A stretch of DNA of 51,096 nt from Clostridiales bacterium (GCA_004558525.1 SFCQ01000009.1:1-51096), one strand, 5' to 3'; positions 32,204 through 40,654 are shown, counted from the first letter of the stretch. Translations and numbers: made by a program. Notes: a model not told the origin generated them from the letters alone.

Positions 32204-33987
32204 TAGCAGAAAGGCTTTCGCGCCTGAGGGCGCTTATGCAGCAGAAGGGAGCGGGCGCATATTATGTGCCCACCGCCGACTTTCATCTTTCAGAATACGT
32301 CAATCCGTATTTCAAGTCCAGGCAGTACCTTACCGGCTTCACAGGCTCGGCGGGCACGCTTGTTGTGACGATGGACGAGGCTGCGCTTTGGGTCGATGGC
32401 AGGTACTTTATACAGGCTGAGGAACAGCTCAGCGGCACCCCGGTAAAGCTCATGAAGATGGGCGAAGAGGGCGTTCCCTCAGTATTGGAATACCTTTCGA
32501 AGCTGCCCGAGGGGGCCGTTATCGGCCTTGACGGAAGGACCGTATCGGCCGCTATGGCGCTGCGCATGGAAAAGACGCTTTCCACAAGGAATATCGCCCT
32601 TGAGCCTGACATGGATCTTGTCGGCGACATTTGGCCCGACAGGCCGCCGCTTCCAAACGCGCCGGTATATGTGCTTGGCGTGGACAGCGTTGGCGTAAGC
32701 GCAGCCGACAAGATAGCCGACATACGCCGCGTGCTTGTTGAAAAGGACGCGGATGCGCATGTTTTATGCACGCTTGACGATATCGCATGGCTGTTCAACC
32801 TTAGGGGCGGCGATGTTGAATGTAATCCGGTATTCCTTTCATACGCCATAATAGAGAGGGACGCCGCTTACATATTTGCCGACAAGAGCAAGTTCCACGC
32901 CTGCGTGCAGGAATATCTAAGGCAGCTCAACGTTACGCTTCTGCCGTATAACGATATATACGAATTTGCTTCTAAATATGATGAGGGCGACGCTATATTG
33001 CTTTCGACCGCTTCGGTCAACTATACCCTGTACGATAAGCTTTATGACAAGGCCATCATAATAGACGAAGAGAATCCCGAGCAGCTCAAGAAGGCCATAA
33101 AGAACCCAGTAGAGATCGAGAACATGCGCAAGGCGCATATAAAAGACGGCCTTGCCGTTACGCGCTTCATGCGCTGGGTAAAGGAAAACGTAGGCAAAGA
33201 GCCGATAAGCGAGCTTAGCGCCGCCGCCAAGATGGATTCCCTCAGGTTGGAGACGGAGGGCAATCTTGGCCGGAGCTTCAGCACGATATCCGCCTACGGC
33301 CCGCATGCCGCCCTGCCGCACTATGCGCCCACGGAGGAAAGCAACCTTGCCGTAGAGCCGCGCGGCTTCCTGCTTATGGACAGCGGCGGTCAATACTACG
33401 AAGGCACCACCGATATAACAAGGACAATAGCGGTAGGCCCGCTGACGGATACGGAAAAGAAGCATTTCGCGCTTGTGCTCAGGAGCATGCTCAGGCTTGC
33501 CAATGCCAGATTCCTTTATGGCTGCCGCGGATTAAACCTCGATATACTTGCACGCGGACCGCTGTGGGACGAAGGGCTTGACTTCAAGCACGGCACAGGC
33601 CACGGCATTGGCTATCTGCTCAACGTGCATGAAGCCCCCAACGGTTTCCGCTGGAAGATAGTGCCGGAGCGCGTGGATTCCTGCGTGTTTGAAGAGGGCA
33701 TGATAACCAGCGATGAGCCGGGCATCTACATAGAGGGCAGCCACGGCATACGCACGGAAAACCTTATAGTATGCCGCAAGGGAGAAAAGAACGAGTACGG
33801 CCAGTTCATGTACTTTGAAACGCTCACTATGGCGCCTATCGACCTTGACGCGATAGACCCAAGCTACCTCAACGATACCGAAAAGCAGCAGCTTAACGAT
33901 TATCACAAGCTCGTATACGAAAAGCTTTCGCCCTATATGGACGATGGCGAGCGCGAGTGGCTCAGGAAATACACAAGGGCCATATAA
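32200..33987 (+). CDS. Xaa-Pro aminopeptidase (M24, three-domain type)
   Basis: A 595-residue aminopeptidase P of the long, three-domain type also found in eukaryotes; it removes an N-terminal residue linked to proline, which other aminopeptidases cannot. The two creatinase-like N-terminal domains (YVPTADFHLSEYV, then WLFNLRGGDVECNPVF) precede the pita-bread catalytic domain with metal ligands in LMDSGGQYYEGTTDITRT, HGTGHGIGYLLNVHE, SDEPGIYI and the glutamate of the GIRTEN region. It completes the set of peptidases in this operon. Confidence 0.94.
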   Translation: MIAERLSRLRALMQQKGAGAYYVPTADFHLSEYVNPYFKSRQYLTGFTGSAGTLVVTMDEAALWVDGRYFIQAEEQLSGTPVKLMKMGEEGVPSVLEYLSKLPEGAVIGLDGRTVSAAMALRMEKTLSTRNIALEPDMDLVGDIWPDRPPLPNAPVYVLGVDSVGVSAADKIADIRRVLVEKDADAHVLCTLDDIAWLFNLRGGDVECNPVFLSYAIIERDAAYIFADKSKFHACVQEYLRQLNVTLLPYNDIYEFASKYDEGDAILLSTASVNYTLYDKLYDKAIIIDEENPEQLKKAIKNPVEIENMRKAHIKDGLAVTRFMRWVKENVGKEPISELSAAAKMDSLRLETEGNLGRSFSTISAYGPHAALPHYAPTEESNLAVEPRGFLLMDSGGQYYEGTTDITRTIAVGPLTDTEKKHFALVLRSMLRLANARFLYGCRGLNLDILARGPLWDEGLDFKHGTGHGIGYLLNVHEAPNGFRWKIVPERVDSCVFEEGMITSDEPGIYIEGSHGIRTENLIVCRKGEKNEYGQFMYFETLTMAPIDLDAIDPSYLNDTEKQQLNDYHKLVYEKLSPYMDDGEREWLRKYTRAI

Positions 33988-34009
33988 GCAAAAACGGATA
34001 TATATAAAA

Positions 34010-34032
34010 GAGGCGAGAGCAATGCTCGCCTC
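34010..34032 (+). terminator. Hairpin after the peptidase operon
   Basis: GAGGCGAG (34010-34017) and CTCGCCTC (34025-34032) form a stem about 20 bases past the stop, without a T tract. The adjacent hairpin repeat may finish termination. Confidence 0.45.
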
Positions 34033-34041
34033 AGAGAATGT

Positions 34042-34272
34042 CAAAAAGTGGCTGAACGCCACTTTTTCGAGTTTTCACGGGTTTTGCCTCTCGCTAATGC
34101 TCCCGGGCGGCAAAACCCGCAAGGTATGAAAACCTGAAGGTTTTCATCCGTTCTGACGTGCATGCCGTCAGAGCCGGAATAAAGCTTAAGGGGCGGCTGC
34201 CCCTTAAGCTGATTCCGGATATTACGATATGCGCGTCAATACTGATGAAACACCACAGGCTTCAGGTGTTTA
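34042..34272. repeat. Modular hairpin repeat, copy E (head-to-head double copy)
   Basis: From 34042 to about 34208 the full module series of copy D is read in reverse: AAAAAGTGGC hairpin, GGGTTTTGCC/GGCAAAACCC hairpin, ATGAAAACCT hairpin, CGTTCTGACG..CCGTCAGAGCCGG, CTTAAGGGGC/GCCCCTTAAG. From the central palindrome on, a second diverged copy runs forward (AGCTGATTCCGG, then GCGCGTCA..ACTGATGAAA and an ACACC..GGTGT hairpin). It fills the gap between the converging peptidase and sigH operons, and its last hairpin may terminate sigH. Confidence 0.8.
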
Positions 34273-34902
34273 CCTTTCCCTCAAATACGCCTCAAGCTTT
34301 TTCTTAATGCGCTGAAGCGCATTGTCAACGGTCTTTGGCCCGCGGTCGAGGGACAGGGCTATCTCCTGATAGCTTCTGCCCTCAAGAAACAGCTCAAGCA
34401 CGTTTTTTTCAAGCGGAGTCAGCATTGTGTTGAGCATATCGGTCATATCCTCCATGCTCTCCCTGCTTATAAACAGCTCTTCCGGATTATCCTGGTGCGA
34501 AGCGGGCATTGTGTCCATCAATGTACGCTCGTCATCGTCCTCGTTTGTCCTGTAAAAAGATATATATGTGTTCAGCGGGGCATGCTTTTTTCTTGTGGCC
34601 TGCTTTATGGCCGTTATTATCTGGCGTACTATGCATAGCTCCGCAAACGACCTGAAGCTCATATCATGCCCGGGGGCATAGTCGCGCACGGCCTTATATA
34701 AGCCTATCATGCCCTCCTGAAGCAGATCCTCCCTATCGGCGCCGATAAGAAAATATGGGCGCGACTTTATGCGCACAAGGTTCTTGTACCTTTCGCAAAG
34801 CACCTCGTCCGCCAAGGCATTGCCCTCTCTTGAAAGAGCAATAAGCTCCTCGTCGCTAAGCCCGTCAATATTCAGATCTTTTCTTTCAGCCCCGTTCTCC
34901 AC
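34270..34902 (-). CDS. sigH: RNA polymerase sigma factor, SigH (Spo0H) type
   Basis: A 210-residue sigma-70-family factor of the sigma-H group, which directs early stationary-phase and sporulation genes. The SigH-typical block is intact: YFLIGADREDLLQEGMIGLY (core binding and -10 region), SFAELCIVRQIITAIKQATR, PLNTYISFYR, and a C-terminal region 4 helix-turn-helix (EGRSYQEIALSLDRGPKTVDNALQRIK). It is last in the mrnC-thyX-rlmB-sigH run, the order found in many Clostridia. This suggests the organism descends from spore formers; sporulation itself is not shown. Confidence 0.93.
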   Translation of the reverse strand: MENGAERKDLNIDGLSDEELIALSREGNALADEVLCERYKNLVRIKSRPYFLIGADREDLLQEGMIGLYKAVRDYAPGHDMSFRSFAELCIVRQIITAIKQATRKKHAPLNTYISFYRTNEDDDERTLMDTMPASHQDNPEELFISRESMEDMTDMLNTMLTPLEKNVLELFLEGRSYQEIALSLDRGPKTVDNALQRIKKKLEAYLRER

Positions 34903-34909
34903 CTTGTGC

Positions 34910-36004
34910 TCAGCCCTTCTTTATCCCGTCCTGCCTGCGTTTTTCAAACATAAGTATTGCCGCCGCAACCGAGGCGTTGAGCGAATCTATAGGCCCGAAC
35001 ATAGGTATAGACACAAGGAAGTCGCACTTTTCCTTTACTAACCTGCTTATACCGTCCCCCTCGCTGCCTATGACGAGCGCAAGCGCGCCGTCCATTCTGG
35101 CGGAAGCCATAGCCGTGCCGGACATGTCCGCTCCGGCTATCCAAAGCCCCTCGTCCTTCAGCCTTGCTATGGCGTTTGCTATGTTGGCCACCTTTGCCAC
35201 GTGCGCATACTCTATCGCGCCCGCGCTCGCCTTTGTTGCGGCCGCGGTAACGCTTGCGGCTCTTCTTCTTGGTATTATCACGCCATGCGCGCCTGCGCAT
35301 ACGGCGCTTCTTATTATCGAGCCAAGATTATGCGGGTCCTCTATCCCGTCAAGTATTATTATAAACGGCTTTTCGCCCCTCTCCCTTGCAAAGCTGAGCA
35401 TGTCCGCTATCTCGCAGTACTCTATGCCCGGCACCTTGGCGACTATCCCCTGGTGGTTGCCTGTCTTTTGCCCGTGGCCAAACGGCAGGCAAAGCTCGTC
35501 CAGCTTTTCGCGGCTGACCTGATCCACCCTTATGTTGTTGTCCCTTGCAAGGTTGATTATCTCCCTTAAGGAGCCGTCTACATCCTTGGTGACGAGTATC
35601 CTGTCTATACTCCTGCCGCTGCGCACGGCCTCGCGCACGGCGTTTCGGCCCATTATCAGGTACGGCAGCTCGTCAGCCTCTGCATTGGGATTGCTTTGCG
35701 CCTGCCTTTCCCTTGCCTTTATGCTGTCTTCCTCTTTTTTGGCCCTGTCAAAGCGGCCCTCGGCATTGTCCCGCTTTTTATAATAGGGCTTGCGCTCGCC
35801 GTCTCCATCTTTATCCCTGTTGTAGCTATTATGATTATTATAGCTGCTTTTGCTGCCGTAGCTTTTTTCTCCGGCTTCGGGCCTTCTGCCTCCCCTCTCC
35901 TGACGGCTGGCATACGTTACCGGCTTTCCGTCGCGGAATATGACCTCGTTATCATTCCTTTGTTCGCCGCGCCTGTAGTTGCGGCTGTCTCTGTACTGAG
36001 CCAT
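34910..36004 (-). CDS. rlmB: 23S rRNA 2'-O-methyltransferase, RlmB/TrmH family
   Basis: A 364-residue SpoU-type methyltransferase expected to methylate the ribose of G2251 in 23S rRNA. The first 110 residues are a low-complexity charged extension rich in Arg, Lys, Asn, Tyr and Gly (for example SYGSKSSYNNHNSYNRDKDG) not found in E. coli RlmB. After it come the substrate-binding domain (YLIMGRNAVREAVRSGRSI) and the knotted domain with DGIEDPHNLGSIIRSA, VIPRRRAASVT and the C-terminal DSLNASVAAAI. The position between thyX and sigH supports the assignment. The tail may bind RNA. Confidence 0.9.
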   Translation of the reverse strand: MAQYRDSRNYRRGEQRNDNEVIFRDGKPVTYASRQERGGRRPEAGEKSYGSKSSYNNHNSYNRDKDGDGERKPYYKKRDNAEGRFDRAKKEEDSIKARERQAQSNPNAEADELPYLIMGRNAVREAVRSGRSIDRILVTKDVDGSLREIINLARDNNIRVDQVSREKLDELCLPFGHGQKTGNHQGIVAKVPGIEYCEIADMLSFARERGEKPFIIILDGIEDPHNLGSIIRSAVCAGAHGVIIPRRRAASVTAAATKASAGAIEYAHVAKVANIANAIARLKDEGLWIAGADMSGTAMASARMDGALALVIGSEGDGISRLVKEKCDFLVSIPMFGPIDSLNASVAAAILMFEKRRQDGIKKG

Positions 36005-36025
36005 GCTGTATCTCCTTATGTTTTG

Positions 36026-36793
36026 TCAAATGCAGTTTTCGCGTGCAAACCGCGTTATTTCGGCGTCGTCAGCCCCGTATGAGGCGAGCGCTTTAAGCTT
36101 GTCGAGCGTTGCGCGCATCGCTTCGGCTTTTCCGCAGCTCATCTTGCCCTCAGGACAAGCGCCCGCTATGCAGGAAGGCCCGCTTTTTGCAAACAGGGCC
36201 GGCGCCTCCCTCAGGCACATGCCTAACATCGCCCACGCGAGCGCCCGTATCTCCCATTGCGCCCTGTTGCAGCAGCGCAGGGAGAAAAAGTGCATAAGCT
36301 CCCTTGCGTTCATGGTAAACACCATGCGCGTCTCCGCCCCGTTTGGCAGCAGGAAGCGCGCATCCTCGGCAGGTATGCCCCTTTCGAGCCAGCCCTGATA
36401 AAAGGCCTGGCACTGCTCCATCTGCGCTATGTACTTAAGCTCGGCTTCCTCGCCAAGCGCCCTTATCGACGGGGGAACTATAAAGTCCAAAGCGTCCTTT
36501 TTCACATACCTTTGCGATTGCACGGAAAAGCTTGCTATCCTGTGCCTTGTTATCTGCGCAAGCAGCGCCCTGCTCACGCCCTGCGCCGCAAAGGTAAAGG
36601 ATGCGTGCTCAATTGGCGAAAGATGGCCCATAGATAAAAGCCTGCTTATGAATTTTTTGCTTTTACCTTCCACAGCCTCTTTAAGCGAAAGAATGTCGCT
36701 GTCGCTATAGCATAATCTTCCGGCAAGCGCTATTGCCGTTTCAGGCTCCGGAGTGTGGCAAAGAAGCAGCGCCTCAAGCTGTTTTTCAGGCAT
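36026..36793 (-). CDS. thyX: Flavin-dependent thymidylate synthase
   Basis: A 255-residue FAD-dependent enzyme that methylates dUMP to dTMP with methylene-tetrahydrofolate. The ThyX motif RHRxxSxxxxSxRY is present as RHRIASFSVQSQRY (R83 onward); EHASFTFAAQGVSRAL precedes it, and MNARELMHFFSLRCCNRAQWEIR carries the nucleotide-binding residues. AAAGGAT lies upstream of the ATG. The C-terminus has a Cys-rich stretch (GPSCIAGACPEGKMSCG). Confidence 0.95.
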   Translation of the reverse strand: MPEKQLEALLLCHTPEPETAIALAGRLCYSDSDILSLKEAVEGKSKKFISRLLSMGHLSPIEHASFTFAAQGVSRALLAQITRHRIASFSVQSQRYVKKDALDFIVPPSIRALGEEAELKYIAQMEQCQAFYQGWLERGIPAEDARFLLPNGAETRMVFTMNARELMHFFSLRCCNRAQWEIRALAWAMLGMCLREAPALFAKSGPSCIAGACPEGKMSCGKAEAMRATLDKLKALASYGADDAEITRFARENCI

Positions 36794-36861
36794 GATCGTT
36801 ATCCTTTCTTTATAGTTCTTATTATCCGTAACGGTTCGTATGGCACGTTTTGCCCGCGGTT

Positions 36862-37299
36862 TTAGCCAAGCATAAGCTTCATAAGCTCTGTAAGCCTATC
36901 ATCTCTTCCGCAAAGGAAAAGATAGCCTATAAGCGCCTCAAGCCCAGTAGCCGTCCTGTAGTTCGCTATGCTCGCATTCTTTGCTACCGTTCCCATATGA
37001 GAATTTCTTCCGCGCTTATATATGCCAAGCTCCTCTTCGCTCAGCATAGGCTCTATCCTTCTGAAGGCCTGCGCCTGGCCGCCGGCGCACACGCGCTTAG
37101 CGCTCATCAGGTGCAGCTCATGCACCCTTGCGTCAACATCGGATACCAGCATGGTGCGCACATAAAGGTCAAACACCGTGTCCCCAATATAGGCAAGGTT
37201 GAGTATGGGAAGCTGAGCCGGAGCCTTATGCGCGGCCGCCGGCAAAGCCGAACGTATCATGGCAACTATAGTGCCTGTTGAATCAAAAGCCTGTTCCAT
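36862..37299 (-). CDS. mrnC: Mini-ribonuclease III
   Basis: A 145-residue RNase III catalytic domain without the dsRNA-binding domain, the Mini-III type that matures the ends of 23S rRNA. The signature LNLAYIGDTVFDLYVRTML holds the metal-binding Asp, and RNSHMGTVAKNASIANYR with ATGLEALIGYLFL (second acidic site) completes the active centre. The ATG has no ribosome site, and a -10 box ends only 7 bases before it, so the message may be leaderless; Met14 is an alternative start. First gene of the operon. Confidence 0.92.
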   Translation of the reverse strand: MEQAFDSTGTIVAMIRSALPAAAHKAPAQLPILNLAYIGDTVFDLYVRTMLVSDVDARVHELHLMSAKRVCAGGQAQAFRRIEPMLSEEELGIYKRGRNSHMGTVAKNASIANYRTATGLEALIGYLFLCGRDDRLTELMKLMLG

Positions 37300-37306
37300 C
37301 TAATAT

Positions 37307-37335
37307 ATTATAATCTCAGCCTAAAGCGAAAGCAA
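37307..37335 (-). promoter_or_regulatory. mrnC operon promoter
   Basis: Read on the minus strand: TTGCTT (37330-37335), 17-base spacer, TATAAT (37307-37312). The ATG begins 7 bases after the -10, at or next to the expected transcription start. Confidence 0.7.
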
Positions 37336-37448
37336 GAAAAAGGGAGCGCACCGGCAAAAAAGGTGTAGGTTTGCCCAGGATACCTGACAAACCTAAATGA
37401 TCTTATATTGCGGATAAAAACAGCGCCGGTGACTTTTGCTGCCCTATA

Positions 37449-37477
37449 TTGTAGAATAAGGAGTAATTACCTATTAT
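37449..37477 (+). promoter_or_regulatory. Promoter of the HutD-family gene
   Basis: TTGTAG (37449-37454), 17-base spacer, TATTAT (37472-37477), 26 bases before the ATG. Confidence 0.65.
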
Positions 37478-37503
37478 ATGATTTGTAAGGAAGGATTAAC
37501 GCA

Positions 37504-38061
37504 ATGGCTTTGATAGAGAGGATAAGCGCGCAGCGCTTTAGTACGAGCAAATGGAGCGGCGGCAGCACAACTGAGCTTTTTATTTGGCCTAAGGACGCAT
37601 CCTATGCCGAAAGACGCTTCAATATAAGAATAAGCACAGCTACAGTGGACGTAGAAAGCAGCACCTTTACAAGGCTTGAAGGCGTAACGCGCTGCATAAC
37701 GCCGCTTGGAGCCGGTTTTACGCTGACTATAGGCGACGGAGAGCCAGAGTTTATTCCGCACGGGGCAGTAAAGCGCTTTAACGGAGCTGAGAACGTAGCT
37801 TGCGCGGGCAGAGGCCGCGACCTCAACCTTATGTTAAAGGGAGCCGAGGGCGAGCTTGTTATGCTTAAAACAGGAGAAGCGCATAGAATAGAGCGGTGCG
37901 AGTTTGTGTTTGCATATAGCGTGGAGGGAGGAAAACTCAGCTTTGGCGATGCATATATACATGCCGGAGCGGGCGAGTTTTTCAGGCTGACATCCGATAA
38001 GGAAGAAACGGTGAATCCAAGCGGGGAGACAGCGATATTTTGCTGCAAAGCAGGCAAATGA
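37504..38061 (+). CDS. HutD/Ves-family cupin-like protein
   Basis: A 185-residue protein of the HutD (Ves) family, small beta-barrel proteins linked in some bacteria to histidine utilisation but without a proven reaction. The family start KWSGGSTTELFIWPKDASY and FNIRISTATVD are clear, as is TRLEGVTRCITPLGAGFTLTIG in the middle. AAGGAAGGA precedes the ATG. It has its own promoter and no hut genes adjoin it. The downstream peptide transporter is on the same strand but separated by 400 bases and its own promoter. Confidence 0.85.
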   Translation: MALIERISAQRFSTSKWSGGSTTELFIWPKDASYAERRFNIRISTATVDVESSTFTRLEGVTRCITPLGAGFTLTIGDGEPEFIPHGAVKRFNGAENVACAGRGRDLNLMLKGAEGELVMLKTGEAHRIERCEFVFAYSVEGGKLSFGDAYIHAGAGEFFRLTSDKEETVNPSGETAIFCCKAGK

Positions 38062-38465
38062 TGTTGCTTTTTGCCTGCAAACGCCATCCATATACGCGCT
38101 GCGTTTGAACGGCGGGATCCATAGCAGAACGAAGAATACTGCTTGGCGGCTGATTGTGAAATAGAATCCGCTGCGCGGCAGTGCGGCACATAAAAGGTCG
38201 CAGCGCTGAGCTGAGCTTGGGCGGCTATGGCCTGCCGCATGAGAGTTAAACCACTGTCTCGCTCTTGCAAATTGATGGTAATGAACGCCAATATATCAAT
38301 AAGGTCAAGAGAAATTGAATACAATTATATTATATAAATTATTAAATATATTGCATTTTGAGCGTTATTTGATAAAATAGTAATCAACATATTGTATGCT
38401 TTCGACGCGTATGTTAAAGCGTATTCGTCTGTTGCCTACAATAAAAGCTAAAAGGAGGAAAAACA
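38062..38465. other. Intergenic region with oppA promoter
   Basis: About 400 bases without a supportable gene. The left 200 bases are GC-rich and unremarkable; the right part is very AT-rich. TTGCAT (38351-38356), a 16-base spacer and TAAAAT (38373-38378) form a plausible promoter with an 80-base leader to oppA, which begins after AAAAGGAGG. Confidence 0.55.
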
Positions 38466-40625
38466 ATGAAGAAATTCATCGCGTTGCTTATGGCTGCGGC
38501 TATGGTTTTTGCCATGGTAGCCTGTAACAGCAACACCAACACTCCCGACATCGATGTGCAGACCCCTGCACCCGTCGATTCGCCGGCCACTCCGAGCGAG
38601 CCTGTCACTCCTGACACGCCTGTTGACGTAGAATACGTCCGCGGCGACGATGAGGAGAAGTATCAGGCTGCTCTTGGCGAGTACGAAGAGCTTATGGCCA
38701 CCGCTAAGGCTGCCGCCACCAATGACGAGCGCTTTATGCTCTATGCCCAGGCTGAGGCCCATCTGCTTGAGTCTGCCGTCATGATCCCGAACACCACCCA
38801 GGGCGGTGCTTACACCATCAGCCGCGTGGCGTACAGGACTATCCCCTATGTACAGTGGGGCAACGACGACGACCGTCTGAAGAGCATGGTCATCAGTGAC
38901 GAGTTCATCACCAAGGAAGAGCGCGCCGAGCTGGTAGCTGCTTGGGAAGCTGCTCTTGCCGGAGGACCCGCCTATGATCCCGCTGCCATACTGACCAGCA
39001 AGGGCCACACCCTCCAGCAGGATTACACCACCACCTTCCAGACCGCTCCTGTAACCATCGACTGGCTGAACACCTCTTCCCAGTCCGATACTGAGATCAC
39101 CGTCAACTGCGTTGATGGTCTTGTCGAGTACGATAATCTTGGCAACATGCAGCCCGCCCTGGCGGAGAGCTGGGAGTCCAGGATAAATGATGATGGCACC
39201 GAGACCTATACCTTCCACATCCGCAAGGGCGTGAACTGGTATACCTCTGAAGGCACCAAGTATGCTGAAGTTACCGCTCACGACTTTGTCGCCGGTTTCC
39301 ATCACATGCTTGATACTCAGGCCGGTCTTGAGTGGCTGATCGACGGCGTTGTTGTCGGCGGTACCAACTACTATGCCAACGGCGGCAGCTGGGACGAAGT
39401 CGGCTACAAGGCTATTGATGATTACACCCTTGAGATCACTCTTGAGAAGCCTATCTCCTACTTCATGACCATGCTTACCTACTCCTGCTTCCTGCCCATC
39501 TGCGACTCCTTCTATCAGTCGCACGGCGGCGTCTATGGCGTAGAGGAGTATGCTACTGCTTCCGCAGATACCAACACCTACACCTTCGGTAAGTCTGAGG
39601 ACGTCGCTTCCCAGGTTTACTGCGGTCCCTTCCTGCTCCAGAAGCTGCAGAAGGATTCCGAGATCTATATCGTAAAGAACAAGGAATACTATGGCGCTGA
39701 CAAGGTAACCCTTAACAGCATTAAGTGGGTATTTGATAATGGCGAGAACCCCGACGCTCTGTACAACGATGCAGTCGCCGGTACCTATGCCGGTGTCACC
39801 CTTACCGTTTCCACCGGTCTGCTCGACAAGGCCAAGGCTGACGGTAACTTCGATAAGTACTCCTACGTTTCCGACACCACCAGCACCACCTACTTTGGCG
39901 GTCTGAACATCAACCGCGGCACCTTCGCTCTTGAGAGCGGCACCGTGGCTTCCCCCAAGACCGAGCAGCAGAAGATCGATACCGACACTGCTCTGAACAA
40001 CAAGCATTTCCGTCAGGCTATGCAGTATGCCTTTGATAAGGCCACCGTCAACGCCACCAGCCGTGGTGAGGAACTTGCCTGCACCAACCTGCGTAATATG
40101 TACACTCACCCCGAGTTCGTAAAGCTCGAGAATGAAGTTACCGACAAGGATGGCCATACCTTCCCCGCCGGCACTCTCTATGGCGACATGGTACAGTACT
40201 ACTGCGAGCAGTACGGCATGCCCATCGATGTGCATGACGGCATAGACGGCTGGTATCATCCCGAAGAGGCCAAGGCCGCTCTCGAGGCTGCCAAGGCTGA
40301 GCTGGGCGACAGCGTCACCTATCCTATCTACATCGACGTAGTTTACTACTCCGCTTCCGATGCTCAGACTGCTCAGGCCAACGCCTATAAGTCCGTCATC
40401 GAGGGCACCCTTGGTGCTGAGAATGTAGTCGTCAACCTGGTTGAGGCTACCACTCCTGAGGATTACTATGCCAGCGGCTACCGCGCTTCCAACGGCGAGG
40501 CCGGCAACTACGATATGTTCTACGGCTCCGGCTGGGGTCCTGACTTTGGTGATCCTTGCACCTACCTTGACACCTTCCTTGGCGAAGGCGCTGGTTACAT
40601 GACCAAGGTCATCGGCGTGTTCTAA
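38466..40625 (+). CDS. oppA: Oligopeptide-binding lipoprotein, apparently circularly permuted
   Basis: A 719-residue solute-binding protein of the SBP_bac_5 (OppA/DppA) family, tethered outside the cell. Lipoprotein signal ends at Cys20; a Pro-Thr linker follows to about residue 54. Residues 62-145 (EYEELMATAKAAATNDER, LYAQAEAHLLESAVMIP) match what is normally the C-terminal lobe segment of OppA. The usual N-terminal sequence starts only near residue 186 (DGLVEYDNLGNMQPALAESW). The protein ends at the GWGPDFGDPCTYLDTF strand, where relatives still have about 90 residues to go. Codons are strongly biased (ATC, ACC, CTG), unlike the ATA-rich neighbours, implying high expression. Confidence 0.88.
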   Translation: MKKFIALLMAAAMVFAMVACNSNTNTPDIDVQTPAPVDSPATPSEPVTPDTPVDVEYVRGDDEEKYQAALGEYEELMATAKAAATNDERFMLYAQAEAHLLESAVMIPNTTQGGAYTISRVAYRTIPYVQWGNDDDRLKSMVISDEFITKEERAELVAAWEAALAGGPAYDPAAILTSKGHTLQQDYTTTFQTAPVTIDWLNTSSQSDTEITVNCVDGLVEYDNLGNMQPALAESWESRINDDGTETYTFHIRKGVNWYTSEGTKYAEVTAHDFVAGFHHMLDTQAGLEWLIDGVVVGGTNYYANGGSWDEVGYKAIDDYTLEITLEKPISYFMTMLTYSCFLPICDSFYQSHGGVYGVEEYATASADTNTYTFGKSEDVASQVYCGPFLLQKLQKDSEIYIVKNKEYYGADKVTLNSIKWVFDNGENPDALYNDAVAGTYAGVTLTVSTGLLDKAKADGNFDKYSYVSDTTSTTYFGGLNINRGTFALESGTVASPKTEQQKIDTDTALNNKHFRQAMQYAFDKATVNATSRGEELACTNLRNMYTHPEFVKLENEVTDKDGHTFPAGTLYGDMVQYYCEQYGMPIDVHDGIDGWYHPEEAKAALEAAKAELGDSVTYPIYIDVVYYSASDAQTAQANAYKSVIEGTLGAENVVVNLVEATTPEDYYASGYRASNGEAGNYDMFYGSGWGPDFGDPCTYLDTFLGEGAGYMTKVIGVF

Positions 40626-40654
40626 TACCCAAAGGGTTGTTTTTGAACTGACAG

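Noticed and set aside
7343..34272. CRISPR array or tRNA-like origin for the five related intergenic repeats
   Set aside because: Copies are kilobases apart, not regularly spaced, and are built of different hairpins rather than one repeat with spacers; none folds as a tRNA.
37602..38324. A 240-codon minus-strand frame over the HutD gene and its 3' flank
   Set aside because: Most of it is antisense to the HutD-family gene; the rest has no ribosome site or recognisable domain.
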